This document shows positions 20,142 through 30,475 of a stretch of DNA of 64,000 bases, in pieces. Both the position numbers and the translations under genes were made by a program. The stretch comes from Closterium sp. NIES-65 (lineage: Eukaryota; Streptophyta; Zygnematophyceae; Desmidiales; Closteriaceae). The notes under the pieces were generated by a model. That model did no database searches, was not told where the DNA came from, and worked only from the letters and a program-made list of their open reading frames with translations. Where the stretch lies: NCBI GenBank assembly GCA_948144175.1, contig CANXME010000789.1, positions 1 to 64,000 of the forward strand, read 5' to 3'. Each line of letters starts with the position of its first letter. Positions within the stretch are counted from its first letter, which is position 1.

Positions 20142-21340
20142 TGGTATTACGAGCCTAGGTCGTTACCCAGGACCGAACGATGGGCCCACCGTTTTCGCCT
20201 AGTCGCGCCCTCGCGCGCCTCGCCTAGTCGCGCCCTCGAGCGCCCTCCTCTCTCTCACTTTCGCACGCCCTAGCGTGCCTCTAGCGATCGGCCCCGCCTA
20301 GCTCGCACGCCATAGCGTGCCTCGTGCGATCGGCCCCGCCTAGCCCCGCTCGCCCTTGCGAGCCTCTTACGGACCGGTCCCGCCCCTTAGCGCGCGCCCT
20401 TACGTGCCCCGTGCGACCGGCCCACACCCACCCGCACGCCCTTGCGTGCCCTCGCGTACCGGCCCCGCCGAGCTAGACCGCCCTCGCGTACCTAGTGCGA
20501 CCCGGCCCCGCCCCACCAGCCCGCCCTTGCGTGCCCCGCGCGACCAGGCCCCGTCCTAGCTAGCTCGCCACCCCGGGGACCCGTGCGCCCGTCCCCGTCG
20601 ACCCATGCGTCGCCATGCGGCCCCCCCCTCCCCGCACACCTGAGTTTGCTTACCGCACACCCGAGTTCGCTTCACGCACACTTGTGCACGATTCGCGCAC
20701 ACCCGAGTTCGCTTACCGCACACCCGAGTTTGCTTCCCGCACGCTTGTGCACGCTTCGCGCACACCTAAGCTCGCTTACCGCACACTCAGGGTATGGGGG
20801 TGACGGGTATGGGGGTGGCGGGTGTGTGAGCCGTCCCCTGCTCACCTAACCTGTCACCTACCATGCGGCCCCGGCGCCACCTCTACTGGCCCCGTCGCCG
20901 CTCCACCTGGCCCCGCCGCCATCCCCAAGCGGCCCCGCCGTCACCACCGAGCCGCCGGCGCCGCCGAGCTGCTACCGAGCCGCCCGAGCCACCTGAGCCG
21001 CCCGAGCCGCCGGGTCGCCTAGCCGCCGAGCTGCAGTTGCTGCCGAGCCGCCGTACCGCCAAGCCGCCCGAGCCACCCGAGCCGCCGAGTCGCCGAGCCG
21101 CAGTTGCCACCAAGCCGCCCGAGTTGCCCGAGCCGCCGAGCCGCAGTTGCTGCCGAGCCGCCGTGCCGCCAAGCCGCCCGAGCCGCCCGCACCGCCGAGT
21201 CGCCGAGTCGCCGAGCCTGCTCTTCCCACCACTGGTGAGCCCCTGCCCTGCTAGCGCGCTGCCCGCCGCCTGCTTGCCTACCTGCCTGCCTTTCGGCCTG
21301 CCAGGCTGCTCGCCTTACAGAGCTACTCCTACTCCTGCTT
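20142..21340 (+). other. GC-rich repetitive leader of E
   Basis: The primer site is at 20142 on. Three repeat blocks follow: about 20,195-20,560 (units with GCCCCGCCTAG and GCGTGCC), 20,630-20,790 (units with CGCACACCCGAGTTCGCTT), and 20,930-21,230 (GAGCCGCC units). The second block recurs in Q at 61,975-62,070 on the other strand. Frames across it are open only because of the repeats; no gene is supported. Confidence 0.7.
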
Positions 21341-21356
21341 CTACTGGCGGAGCCAG

Positions 21357-23807
21357 ATGCAGCCCCAACGACATCCGCGTGAGTCTCTCACGCCCCAGCA
21401 GCTGCGTGAGTGGTACGCTAGTTGGGGTTGTAGGGGTGGTGGCGCTGCTACTGCTACCACTACTGCTGCTACTACTACTGGCGGCGGCCAGATGCAGCTC
21501 CAGCGACGCCCACGCGCGTCTCTCACGCCCCAGCAGCTTCGTGAGTGGTAAGCTCAGAGTAGAGGGTCTCTCAGTTCTGTTCGCTGCTCTTACGTGATTC
21601 GCACTGGTGCTCGGACTGGTCAGCCTTGTGGGACACCTAGTCACACAGAGTCCCGCTACTTCGCCCGTCTGAGCGACGCCTGCCGTACCGAGTTTGGCGA
21701 CGAGGCTGAGCTCCCCGACTCGGTGGAGTTGCTTAGGCAGAGGGTAGATATATTTGCTCTTGACTATGATGCTATTCTCACTGCCATGTATGCATTGCCT
21801 ACTAGTGCTGACCGTGTCGGTCACCTGTGCGTACCGCCTGACCCGGGTATAGAGCCTGCTGCTCTAGTTGCTGTTGAGGCTGCTGCTCTGGGTGCTAGTG
21901 AGTCTCCTGCTCCAAGTACAAGTGCGGCTGATGCTCTAGGTGCTAGTGAGTCTGCTTCCTCAGGTGCGGGTGAGTCTGCTCTCTCAGGTACCGCGTCGGC
22001 TCCGGCCTCTCACACCTTCACTCTTGACTCGGCGGCTTCCCGCTCCTTCTTTCGAGACCGCACCACACTCACGCCGCTTGGTCGGCCAGTTGCAGTCTCT
22101 CTGGCAGACCCCTCTGGGGGTCCTGTCCTTGCTCACTTCTCCACTGTCCTCCCGTGTCCGGCGGCTTCCTCTGGCACCCTGTCTGGTCTTTACCTCCCCT
22201 TGTTCTCTAGGAACTTGGTGAGTGGTGCTGACCTACAGGATGCGGGGGTTCACCAGTTCACTCTTGCGGGTCAGCGGGTGACCCACTGCACGGACGCTCG
22301 GACAGGCCGACACCTGGCCACGTTTACACGTCGGCCGGGGTCGAGCCTGTACACGCTAACCACTGGGTCTCCTCCTGTCACTGCGTCTGGTCAGGTAGCT
22401 GCGTCGGGTCAGGTGTTTGCAGCGGCATCCAGGTCCGGTCCTGCGTCTGCCCCCTGCTCGTGTCGTCTCCTGTCTCACGAGACTCTCCTCTGGCACCACC
22501 ACCTTGGTCACCCCTCCCTGCTTCGTCTCCGAAGCATGGCCTCCCGTGTCCTTGTCTCTGGTCTTCCCCGGTCCCTCCCTCCCCTTCTTCTGGGGCCTGG
22601 CCCTACCTGCGTCCCCTGTGTCGAGGGGCGGCAGCGGGCTGCCCCTCACTCCTCTCAGTTTCCTCAGACAGAGACCCAGCTGCAGACGCTTCACATGGAC
22701 GTGTGGGGCCCGGCCCGCGTCCGTGGACAGGGTCACGAGCGCTACTTCCTGCTGGTGGTTGACGACTACTCGCGTTACACCACAGTCTTCCCCTTGCGCA
22801 GCAAGGGTGATGTCACTGGGGTGTTGATCGACTGGATCCGCGCAGCTCGTCTCCAGCTCAGGCGGAGTTTCGGCTCGGACTTTCCTGTTCTGCGTCTGCA
22901 CTCGGACAGAGGCGGAGAGTTCTCTTCTGGCCTCATGCGAGCCTACTGTCGTGCACGAGGCATCCGCCAGACCTTCACGCTTCCGGACTCTCCACAGCAA
23001 AGTGGGATTGCTGAGCTCCGCATTGGCCTGGTCATGGACGTCGCCCGTACGTCCATGATGCATGCGGCTGCCCCCCATTTTCTGTGGCCGTTTGCGGTCC
23101 GGTACGCGGCGCATCAGATCAACCTTCAGCCCAGGGTCTCCATGCCGGAGACCTCACCAGCTTTGCTGTGGACGGGGAAGGTTGGCGATGCGTCTGCGTT
23201 CCGTGTCTGGGGATCTCGGGCGTTTGTCCGCGACTTGTCTACGGACAAGCTATCCCCTCGTGCTGCTCCTTGCGTCTTCCTGGGTTTCCCCCCTAACGCC
23301 CCAGGGTGGCAGTTCTACCACCCCACCTCTCGCCATGTTCTGTCATCCCAGGACGTCACGTTCGACGAGTCGGTCCCCTACTACCGTCTCTTCCCCTACC
23401 GCAATCTGTCCCTCCCCCCGCCACCACTATTCCTTGTGCAAGGTCCCCCCTCGGTAGACCCCCTCCCCCCTCAGGGTCCTGCCCCTTCAGGTGTGTCCCA
23501 GGTAGACGCTGTTGAGCCTGTCGAGGTCGCTGGTGACTTTGGTGCTGCTGAGGGTGCTGAGCCTGGGGGTGCTGACTCTGGGGGTGCTGAGCATGTGGGT
23601 GCTACGCCTGGGGGTGCTGAGCCTGGGAGTGCTGAGCCTGGGGGTGCTGAGCCTGGGGGTGCTACGCCTGGGGGTGCTACGCCTGGAGGTGCTGGGCCTG
23701 GAGGTGCTGAGCCTGAGGGAGCTGGGCCTGCTCGTGTGGCGTCTGGTGGTGCTATGCCTGGCGGTTCTCCGGGTGCTTCGTCTCGCCGGGAGCCACTCTC
23801 TCCATAG
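21357..23807 (+). pseudogene. Gag-protease-integrase part of the E polyprotein
   Basis: It is a single frame with two stops: TAC to TAA at 21549-21551 and CAG to TAG at 23805-23807. In order: two copies of the TPQQLREWYA segment; the cysteine motif near 21,585, whose last Cys is Tyr; the protease at 22,026, reading DSAAS where the others have DSGAS (loss of the active-site Gly); pre-integrase LLWHHHLGHPS; the integrase core with MDVWGP (22,694), LHSDRGGEF (about 22,900) and SPQQSGIAELRIG (about 22,990) carrying the D, D and E; and AEPGG repeats to the TAG. Upstream of 21,357 no Gag N-terminal domain is found. The damaged protease means this copy is probably not active even apart from the stops. 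Confidence 0.88.
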
Positions 23808-26405
23808 GAGCTGCGTGAGTGGTTTGCCCGGCGCTGGAGGCGAGCTGCTGGAGCTGGAGGTGCTACAGGTACTGGAGGTTCTGCTGCTGCTGAGGGTGCT
23901 GGTGCCGCGGGTCCCGGAGGTGCTCGTACTGGGAGTACTGGAGCTGCTGGGCCGGCGGGTACTTCTGGAGTTGGAGCTGCTGCGGGTGTTGGCGCGGAGG
24001 CTACTGCTGTCGGTCCTGGAGGCGGTCCTGCTGAGGGTGCTACTGGTGCTGCTGGAGGTACTAGAGGTGGAGGTGCTGCTGGTGCTGGTGCTGCCACTGG
24101 GGGTACTGGTGCTGTCCCTGCTGTGTCTGGAGTCGCCGCGCGGCCTCGGCTGTACTTCGTTCCGCTCCTTCAGCAGGTTCTTGGTCTCCCGCCTTCTACT
24201 GGTCCTCCTCCTCCCTTAGAGTGTCCACAGCCTGTCCAGACACAGTTACAGTTACAGCCGGCCTCCCCACTGCCTGCTCCGTCTCCCTACACTGGTCCTA
24301 CCGGAGGTCTTGCTGAGCGTCGTGAGTCTGCGTCTCGCCCTGCGTCGCCTGTCCGTGCTGCTCGCACTAGTGGTCGCGGTTCGCGTCAATGTCCTCCTCC
24401 TGTCCCTGGCACGCACCGGATGTCTCTCCGTCCGTCCACTGCTCCTCTGCGTGCCCCTTTACCTTCTCCTCCTAAGTCTTCTCTTCCTGCTCTTGCCGAC
24501 CCGGAGTCGGACTCTCTTCGTGCTGCAAGTCCTACTGTCACGCGTCTCCTTGCTACTATTGTCACTGACCCTTCCTTTGAGTCCACTGTTGCGTCTTCCC
24601 TAGTTGTTGAGCTCGTCGACTTTGCTGCTAGCTGTCGCCTAGACTACGCCGCCAGTCTCGTTGCTGAGTCTGAGTCCGTCTGTCCTCCGTCCGTCGGGGG
24701 TGAGTGTGCCCTTGGCACGGACGTCCTTGAGGACAGGCAGGAGGAGTTCCAGTGTCTGGCTGCTGCATCACCTCATCTCGTGTCCGTACTGCTTACCCCT
24801 GAGGGAGACCCGGATGCACTTGACATCCCGACTCCGCGCTCTTACGCGGAGGCGATAGAGGGTCCCTACTCCTCTCAGTGGCAGGCAGCTATGGACGCAG
24901 AGATGGCTTCCTGGAAGTCCACAGGCACCTACGTTGACGAGGTTCCCCCGCCTGGGGCAAACATCGTCAGTGGCATGTGGATTTTCAGGGTGAAGCGGCC
25001 GCCGGGTTCTCCGCCTGTCTTCAAGGCGCGTTATGTGGCTCGTGGCTTCAGTCTGCGGCAGGGAGTTGACTACTTTCATACCTTCTCTCCCACCCCGAAG
25101 ATGACCACTCTTTGGGTACTGCTGCACGTTGCTGCTCACCGTGACTACGAGCTGCACTCTCTCGACTTTACCACAACTTTCTTGCAGGGCAGCCTGCATG
25201 AGGAGATCTGGCTGCGCCGCCCACCTGGCTTCACTGGGTCGTTCCCTCCTGGTACCCAGTGGAGCCTCCGGCGTCCAGTTTACGGTCTCCGCCCGGCGCC
25301 ACGTGAGTGGCACGACACACTGAGGACTACGCTTGCGGCTCTTGGGTTTGCTCCTTCTACTGCCGACCCGTCGCTGTTCCTACGCACCGACACCTCTCTG
25401 CCGCTGTTCTACATCGTCGTGTACGTCGACGACTTGGTCTTTGCCACAGCTGACACTGCTGGACTCGCCTACGTGAAGTCCGAGCTGCAGAAAAGACACA
25501 CGTGCACTGACCTGGGTGAGTTGCGCAGCTACCTTGGCTTGCAGATCACCCGGGACAGAGCACGCCACACCATTACCCTGACTCAGTCACACATGGTGCA
25601 GCAGGTCCTTCAGCGCTTCGGCTTCACGTACTCCTCGCCTCAGGCCACTCCTCTGCCTACTCGCCACTCGCTCTCAGCTCTGCCTTCGGATGAGTCCGTA
25701 GAGTCGAGTGGCCCGTATCCAGAGCTTGTTGGCTGCCTCATGTACCTGATGACCTGCACACGACCTGACCTTGCATACCCTCTTAGCATTCTCGCACGCT
25801 ATGTTGCTCCTGGGAGACACCGACCAGAGCACATGGCTGCAGCGAAGAGGGTGTTGCGCTACCTGTGCAGTACGTCGGGCATGGGGCTAATGCTTGGAGG
25901 GCGCAGTCCAGAGGTCCTCACTGGGCACGCAGACGCTTCTTGGGCTGACGACCAGGCTACGCAGCGGTCGTCACAGGGTTACACCTTCAGCCTTGGTTCC
26001 GGCTCTGTCTCGTGGCGGGCTACTCGCTCGTCTTCTGTTCTCAGCTCCAGTTGTGAGGCTGAGATCTACGCTAGGGCCATGGCTGCACAGGAGCTTCGCT
26101 GGCTCACCTACCTGCTGACTGACCTCGGAGAGCCGCCTCGTTCTCCTCCAGTGCTGTACGTAGACAACAAGGCCATGCTGGCCTTGTGTCGAGAACGGCG
26201 ACTGGAGCACAGAACAAAGCACATTGCTCTCCGCTACTTCCTTGCTCGTGAGCTACAGCAGTGTGGACAGTTGCGGCTTGCGTATGTGGCCTCTGAGGCC
26301 AACTCTGCTGATGTTTTCACCAAGGCACTTCCGCCTTGTGATCATCAGCGCTTCTGCACTCAGTTGGGTCTTGTCCTTGTCTTGCCTCACTTGCTCACCT
26401 CTTGA
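23808..26405 (+). pseudogene. Linker-reverse transcriptase-RNase H part of the E polyprotein
   Basis: It continues in the same frame after the TAG and is open to the natural TGA at 26403-26405. The first 105 or so codons are Gly/Ala linker. The conserved block PRSYAEAIEGPYSSQW comes before RT (about 24,840), which has ARYVARGF, FLQGSLHEEIWLRRPPGF and YVDDLVFAT (about 25,422). RNase H follows with HADASWADDQ, SCEAEIYA and YVDNKAML. All expected acidic residues of RT and RNase H are visible. It is probably translated only if the upstream TAG is bypassed. It is the best RT copy in the left half of the window. Confidence 0.9.
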
Positions 26406-26618
26406 CCTTGCTTGTACTGTTCCATGTATATATACCTGCTCTTGCTTGTCTAGCCCTATATATATATGTACTCCTGCATGTGAACTGGCCTTGTGGCCTT
26501 GTGGCCTTGTGCTCGGAATGTGTGGTGACTTTGTGATCCACCCTGAGCTTTGCTTTGTTTTGCTTTGCTTGACTGGTCTTGTGACCCCCTGTTCTCCCCC
26601 ACTTTGCCTATGGGGGTG
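26406..26618 (+). other. 3' untranslated segment and polypurine tract of E
   Basis: The same noncoding module as in A, ending TATGGGGGTG at 26609-26618. Confidence 0.75.
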
Positions 26619-26755
26619 TGTCAGAACATTATAGCTTATGCTTTTGTGTAGGCTGTAGTGGGGTATCCCATAGGGGGTACAACCCAATTGGGGTTAGTAC
26701 TTGTACCCACTTCATTCATAGTTCATTCTTTCTCGTTCACTCTTAGTTTCTCACA
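26619..26755 (+). repeat. 3' LTR of element E
   Basis: 137 bp, matching 20005-20141 except for three transitions. It is followed by the second GCTGC. Confidence 0.95.
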
Positions 26756-26760
26756 GCTGC

Positions 26761-27318
26761 TGGGGCGGCTGCTCCAGGGGCTGCTGCTGCTGGGGCGGCT
26801 GCTCCAGGGGCTGCTGCTGCTGGGGCGGCTGCTCCAGGTGCTGGTGCTGCTGGGGCGGCTGCTCAAGGGGCTGCTGCTGCAGCGGAAATTAGGAGGGAGG
26901 GGAGGGGAAGGGCGCGGCCCCCAGGGTGCCGTGACGGGCGACGTGCTAGGGAGCCGCGCAGGCCCCCGAAAGTGCCTCGACGGGCAACTGGAGGGGACCG
27001 CGCGCAGGCCCCTAAGGCGCCGTGACGAGGCAACGGGAGGGGCCGGCTCGCGGGCCCTGAAAGTGCCGCGACGAGGCGACGGGAGGGGCCTGCGTGCGGG
27101 CCCCCAAAACGCCGCGACGAGGCGACGGTCGGGGCCTGTGCACGGGCCCCCAAGATGCCGCGACGAGGTAGGAACCCGCCGCGCGGCCAACCGCCACGCG
27201 TTCCGAGCGCGTGGCGGGAAGAAAAATAGAATGTCGCGCGCCACGGGGCGCGCGACACACAGTAGGGCAGCGGAAGCAAGTGGGCCCACAGGCCAGGAGC
27301 TTTAAGCTCTGATAGCAT
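26761..27318 (-). CDS. N-terminal part of the F open frame
   Basis: From the 5' LTR inwards the minus strand is open in the frame containing GGFLPRRGILGARAQAPT, SSRRFGGPHAGP, LSGPASRPLPLPRHG, VARRGTFGGLRGSLARR and GGRALPLPSLL. J has the same sequence with few changes. A GGA-to-TGA stop near 26,863 cuts it just before the Ala/Pro/Gly repeats; J has no stop there. The first residues lie in the primer-site region, so the true start is unclear. The product is unknown: basic, Arg/Pro/Gly-rich, with no domain I recognise. Confidence 0.45.
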
Positions 27319-27533
27319 GTTGAGATACTAGAGAGAGTTTGGCTTAGGAGCCATAGTAGCTTAGGTGACTTGGTGAAGTTCGAGGGTGTAGGGTGTAAGT
27401 GAAAATGTCGAGAGAATTGTAGAAGGAGAATGGTGAAACTAGAAAGGAGGGGGATACAAGTAGTAAGCCCTAAAAGGGTTATACTCACTTTTGAGTACCC
27501 CACTACAGACTAGTCATGCATTATAATCTGACA
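27318..27533 (-). repeat. 5' LTR of element F
   Basis: 216 bp, matching 18693-18908. The inner flank on the minus strand is TGCTATCAGAGC (primer site). The outer flank is AAAGT. Confidence 0.93.
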
Positions 27534-27538
27534 AAAGT

Positions 27539-27859
27539 GGTCCCTGACAGTGCGAAGGGAGTCAGGGAGGCTGGTGACTAGGTGATAGAGTGTGAGGTAC
27601 ATCGGGGAGGGTTCTTGGCTAGGAGATCGGGGGGAAGCGCGGCACGGTAGCAAAGATCACTAGTACGGAGGTGCGTGATGAGGTCAGCTACAGTGGCAAA
27701 AGCAGACAGGTCGGGGAAGAGATAGGGCAGTGAGAGATGGCCTATCGTAGCAGTAGCAGGGGAGGAGTAGCGTGCAACTACAGCGTCGTACAGCTCCTTA
27801 GCGTCAAACTTAATCGGACGGCCCTCAGAGTCAAACGTGAGAACGGTAGGACTAGCCAT
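27539..27859 (-). pseudogene. Gag N-terminal part of element D
   Basis: The ATG at 27857-27859 gives MASPTVLTFDSEGRPIKFDAKELYDAVVARYSS. The first 17 residues match the Gag start of H, N and O (MATPSVLAFDAEGR), then about 80 residues are skipped to the ELYDAVVARYSSPA block, so there is an internal deletion. It goes on to LPYLFPDLSAF and LITHLRTSD. The frame is lost near 27,600 at the NPP stretch where other elements have a poly-C run. It rejoins 18,692 across F. Confidence 0.82.
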
Positions 27860-28527
27860 AGTGGCAGTAGCAGTAGCAACAGTAGCAATAGTAGCAGTAG
27901 GAGTAGCAGCAGTAGCAGTAGTAGCAGTAGCAGTAGCAGTAGTAGTAGTGAGAGCAGTAGCAGTAGCAGCTGGAACGGGAACAGCAGTTGCTGCAGGTGG
28001 GGCGGCGCGGCTCGGTCAGGGCGGCGCGACTCGGGCGGCGCGACTCGGGCGGCGCGGCTCGGGCAGGTAGGGCGGCGCGACGGCGGGCCTATGCACGGTG
28101 CGCAGTGGCGCCTAGGGTGCGGCCGCGCGCAGGCCGCGGCTGCGTTCGTGCAGCGGCTAAGCGCTAGCTGCAGCAACCGGCGCGCGATTGCCGCTGCGCG
28201 CGGGCTGCAACCTGCGGGCGGGCGGCGGTGGGTCGAGCGTCGTCCTAGGGGCGAGCGGGGCCTACGGGCGACGGCCTGCTGGGGCTCGCGAGGAAAAAAT
28301 CGGGCCGCCCTAGGCGGCTAACGAGCTACTCGCGCTAAAAACGCGGGGCCGCGCTCGGGCTGCTAGCGGGCTGCAAACGAGCAGCGTAAGAGGAGGGCGC
28401 GCGAGGGCGCACTAGGAGAGAGGCGCACGAGGGCGCTAAGACAGTAGAGCGCACGAGGGCACCTCTAGCGGAACGGTGGGCCCTTAGGTAATCGGTCCTA
28501 GGTCCCTAACCTAGGCTCTTAATACCA
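27860..28527 (-). other. Leader of element D with (GTAGCA)n tract and primer site
   Basis: Just upstream of gag is a microsatellite-like tract of AGTAGC units (about 27,862-27,985), then GC-rich unique-looking DNA to the primer site (minus strand TGGTATTAAGAGCC next to the LTR). No gene is supported. Confidence 0.7.
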
Positions 28528-28646
28528 TGTCAAGAATGAGAAGTGATTGCACTAGGTCAACAGTAGGGTACAAGTAGGAAACCCTAAAGTTATCATACCC
28601 CATAGTATCTAGCCTAAACAAACTGTAGCAGTTATAACATTTGACA
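28528..28646 (-). repeat. 5' LTR of element D
   Basis: 119 bp. On the minus strand it starts TGTCAAATGTTATAACTG and ends TTCTTGACA before the primer site. It lacks about 10 bp compared with the 3' remnant at 12,831. Confidence 0.88.
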
Positions 28647-30146
28647 GCAGGGGGAGATGGCAGAGGAACACGCTGCGGAGGAGAGGAAGGACGACGGACT
28701 ACAAGGCGGGTGCCGGGGACAGCCGGCTGACTCGGACGAGGAACACCACGACCGGAACTACCAGAACGGGCAGGCGAGACAGGATGCGACGCAGGCGCAC
28801 GACGCTCAGCAAGCCCCCCTGTCTGCTTAGTGTAAGGAGAAGGAGCAGGCAGCGGTGAGCCAGGCTGTAACGGAAGACCAGTAGACGAAGGGAGACTAAG
28901 AACCTGGCGAAGCATAGAGTCACGTGGTGGCTGAGACGACGGAGACGGTTGAGCGAAGAACAGGCGCGACTGTGTAGTGCCACCAGCACCAGCAGCTCCA
29001 GCACCTCCAGCAGCTCCAGAACCCTCAGCAGCTCTAGCACCTCTAGCAGCTCTAGAATCCTCAGCGCCAGCTCCAGCACCTCCACCAGCTCCGGTACCCT
29101 CAGCGCCAGCTCCTCCAGGACCAGCTCCACCAGCTGCAGCACCCCCAGAACTGGCACCTCCAGTCCCAGGGTCTCCAGCCTCAGTGCCTCCAACAGCAGC
29201 CCCCCCAGACCCAGGGTCTCCAGTAGTAGCACCCTCAGACACAGCACCTCCAGCCTCAGCAGCTCCAGTACCTCCAGTACGAGCACCTCCGGGACCAGCG
29301 ACTCCAGCACCTCCAGTAGACAAAGGACCAGCACCACTCCCAGCTCCAGTGACGTCAGCAGAAGTACCTCAAGCAGAAGAGCCCCGAGCTCCAGAAGCGC
29401 GACCCTAACGGCGACCGTACTAGTCGTGCAGCTGCTGGGAGGTAAGAGGCAAACGCGAACGAAGGCGGCTACTCCAAGGACACTGCAGAACAGCAATCTC
29501 AGAGCCCTCAGGCGTCGCACCCCCAGACTCAGTACCCCCAAGCTCCTCACGCCCAGGCTCAGCACCCCCAGACGCAGCACCCCCAAACTCACGACCTCCA
29601 AGCTCCTCACATGCAGGCTCAGCACCTCCAGACTCCGCACCCTCAGGCTCCTCATGCTTAGGCTCAGCACCCCCTGGGTCCTCATGCTCAGGCTCCGCAC
29701 ACCAAGGCTCTGCACCCCCACGCTCCGCACCCCCAAACTCCGCACCCCCAGGGACAACACCACCCCCAGAAGGACTTGAGTCACCAGTGACCTCAACAGG
29801 CGCAGGCACAGGAGGGTCTACCTGAGAGACACCTGAAGGAGCAGGACCTGGCGCACGGATGGGGTCTACCTCGGGAGGACCTGGGGCAAGAAAGAGTGGC
29901 GGGGGGGGGCGAGGGGCAGTGCGGTAGGGAAAGAGACGGTAAAAGGGAACTGACTCGTCAAAGGTAACGTCCTGAGACGGAAAGACACGGCGCGAGGCGG
30001 GGTCGTAAAACTGCCAGCCAGGCGCGTCAAGGATAAAGCCAAGGAAAACACAGGGAATGGCGCGAGGGGAGACCTTGTCCGAGGTGGTATCGCGGACAAA
30101 GGCACGAGCACCCCAGACCCGGAAACGCGACGCATCGCCAACCTTC
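28647..30146 (-). pseudogene. Integrase C-terminal part and linker of element G
   Basis: From right to left: integrase end (RVWGARAFVRDT, AIPCVFLGF, APGWQFYD-like, partly out of frame), proline-rich PLPPP segment, then long repeats of the type AEPGGAESGG (about 29,500-29,790) and GAGGTGAAG (about 28,980-29,320), ending in the pre-RT segment near PLPSPPA where D starts. The open frames at 29,809-29,420 and 29,323-28,650 are in different registers. Confidence 0.78.
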
Positions 30147-30272
30147 TGAGAAAAGAGAACGAGGATGAATTGACTGAGGGAAAGTTGGGTACAAGTACAA
30201 ACCCTAAAAAGTGGTACCCCATATGTGCTACCCCACTATAGCCTACAACAGCTATGTCATATAAACCTGACA
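30147..30272 (-). repeat. 3' LTR of element H
   Basis: 126 bp. On the minus strand it starts TGTCAGGTTTATATGACA. The polypurine tract complement lies at 30,273 on. Confidence 0.93.
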
Positions 30273-30475
30273 CACCCCCATAGGCAAAGTGGGGGAGAAC
30301 AAGGGGTCACAAGACCGGTCAAGCGAAGCAAAGCAAGCTCAGGGTGGATCACAAAGTCACCACACATTCCGAGCACAAGTTCAAGGCCACAAGGCCAGTT
30401 CACATGCAGGATTACATATATAAGGCTAGACAAGCAAGAGCAGGTGTATATATATATGCAATAGTACAAACAAGG

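Larger units (their letters stand above)
20005..26755 (+). mobile_element. Copia element E, near-complete, with target duplication GCTGC
   Basis: The 137-bp LTRs differ at 3 positions, all G/A or C/T. GCTGC flanks the element at 20000-20004 and 26756-26760. It has a primer site (TGGTATTACGAGCC) right after the 5' LTR, a leader, one gag-pol reading frame with two stop changes, and a polypurine tract. It sits in the repeat tract of F in opposite orientation, so it is the innermost and youngest layer. It lacks the Gag N-terminal domain found in D, G, H, N and O. Confidence 0.95.
18693..27533 (-). mobile_element. Non-autonomous LTR element F with target duplication AAAGT, split by E
   Basis: Two 216-bp LTRs (4 mismatches by eye) are flanked by AAAGT at 18688-18692 and 27534-27538. 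Without E, F is about 2.1 kb. It has a primer site (minus strand TGCTATCAGAGC after the 5' LTR) and the same TATGGGGGTG polypurine tract as the copia elements. It has no gag or pol, so it must depend on another element. Its inside carries an Ala/Pro/Gly-rich frame shared with J. It lies in gag of D, and E lies in its repeat tract. Confidence 0.92.
12831..28646 (-). mobile_element. Copia element D, split by F (which holds E)
   Basis: The parts on either side of F rejoin in the Gag gene: left of 18,688 is Gag downstream of the F site, right of 27,538 is Gag upstream, and both carry AAAGT at the F ends. The 5' LTR is 28528-28646. The 3' LTR survives only as its inner 81 bp (12831-12911), having lost its outer end at the junction with C. 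D's own sequence is about 7 kb. Its coding frames are broken in many places, consistent with being the oldest layer of the nest. Confidence 0.88.

Noticed and set aside
20142..20158. tRNA-like sequences at the primer sites as tRNA genes
   Set aside because: Only the 3'-end complement (TGGTAT..GAGC) is present after LTRs; no cloverleaf can be formed.
20356..21597. Pro/Arg-rich frames in the E leader, including one of 244 residues that runs into gag
   Set aside because: The leader is repetitive and the frame enters the Gag region in the wrong register.
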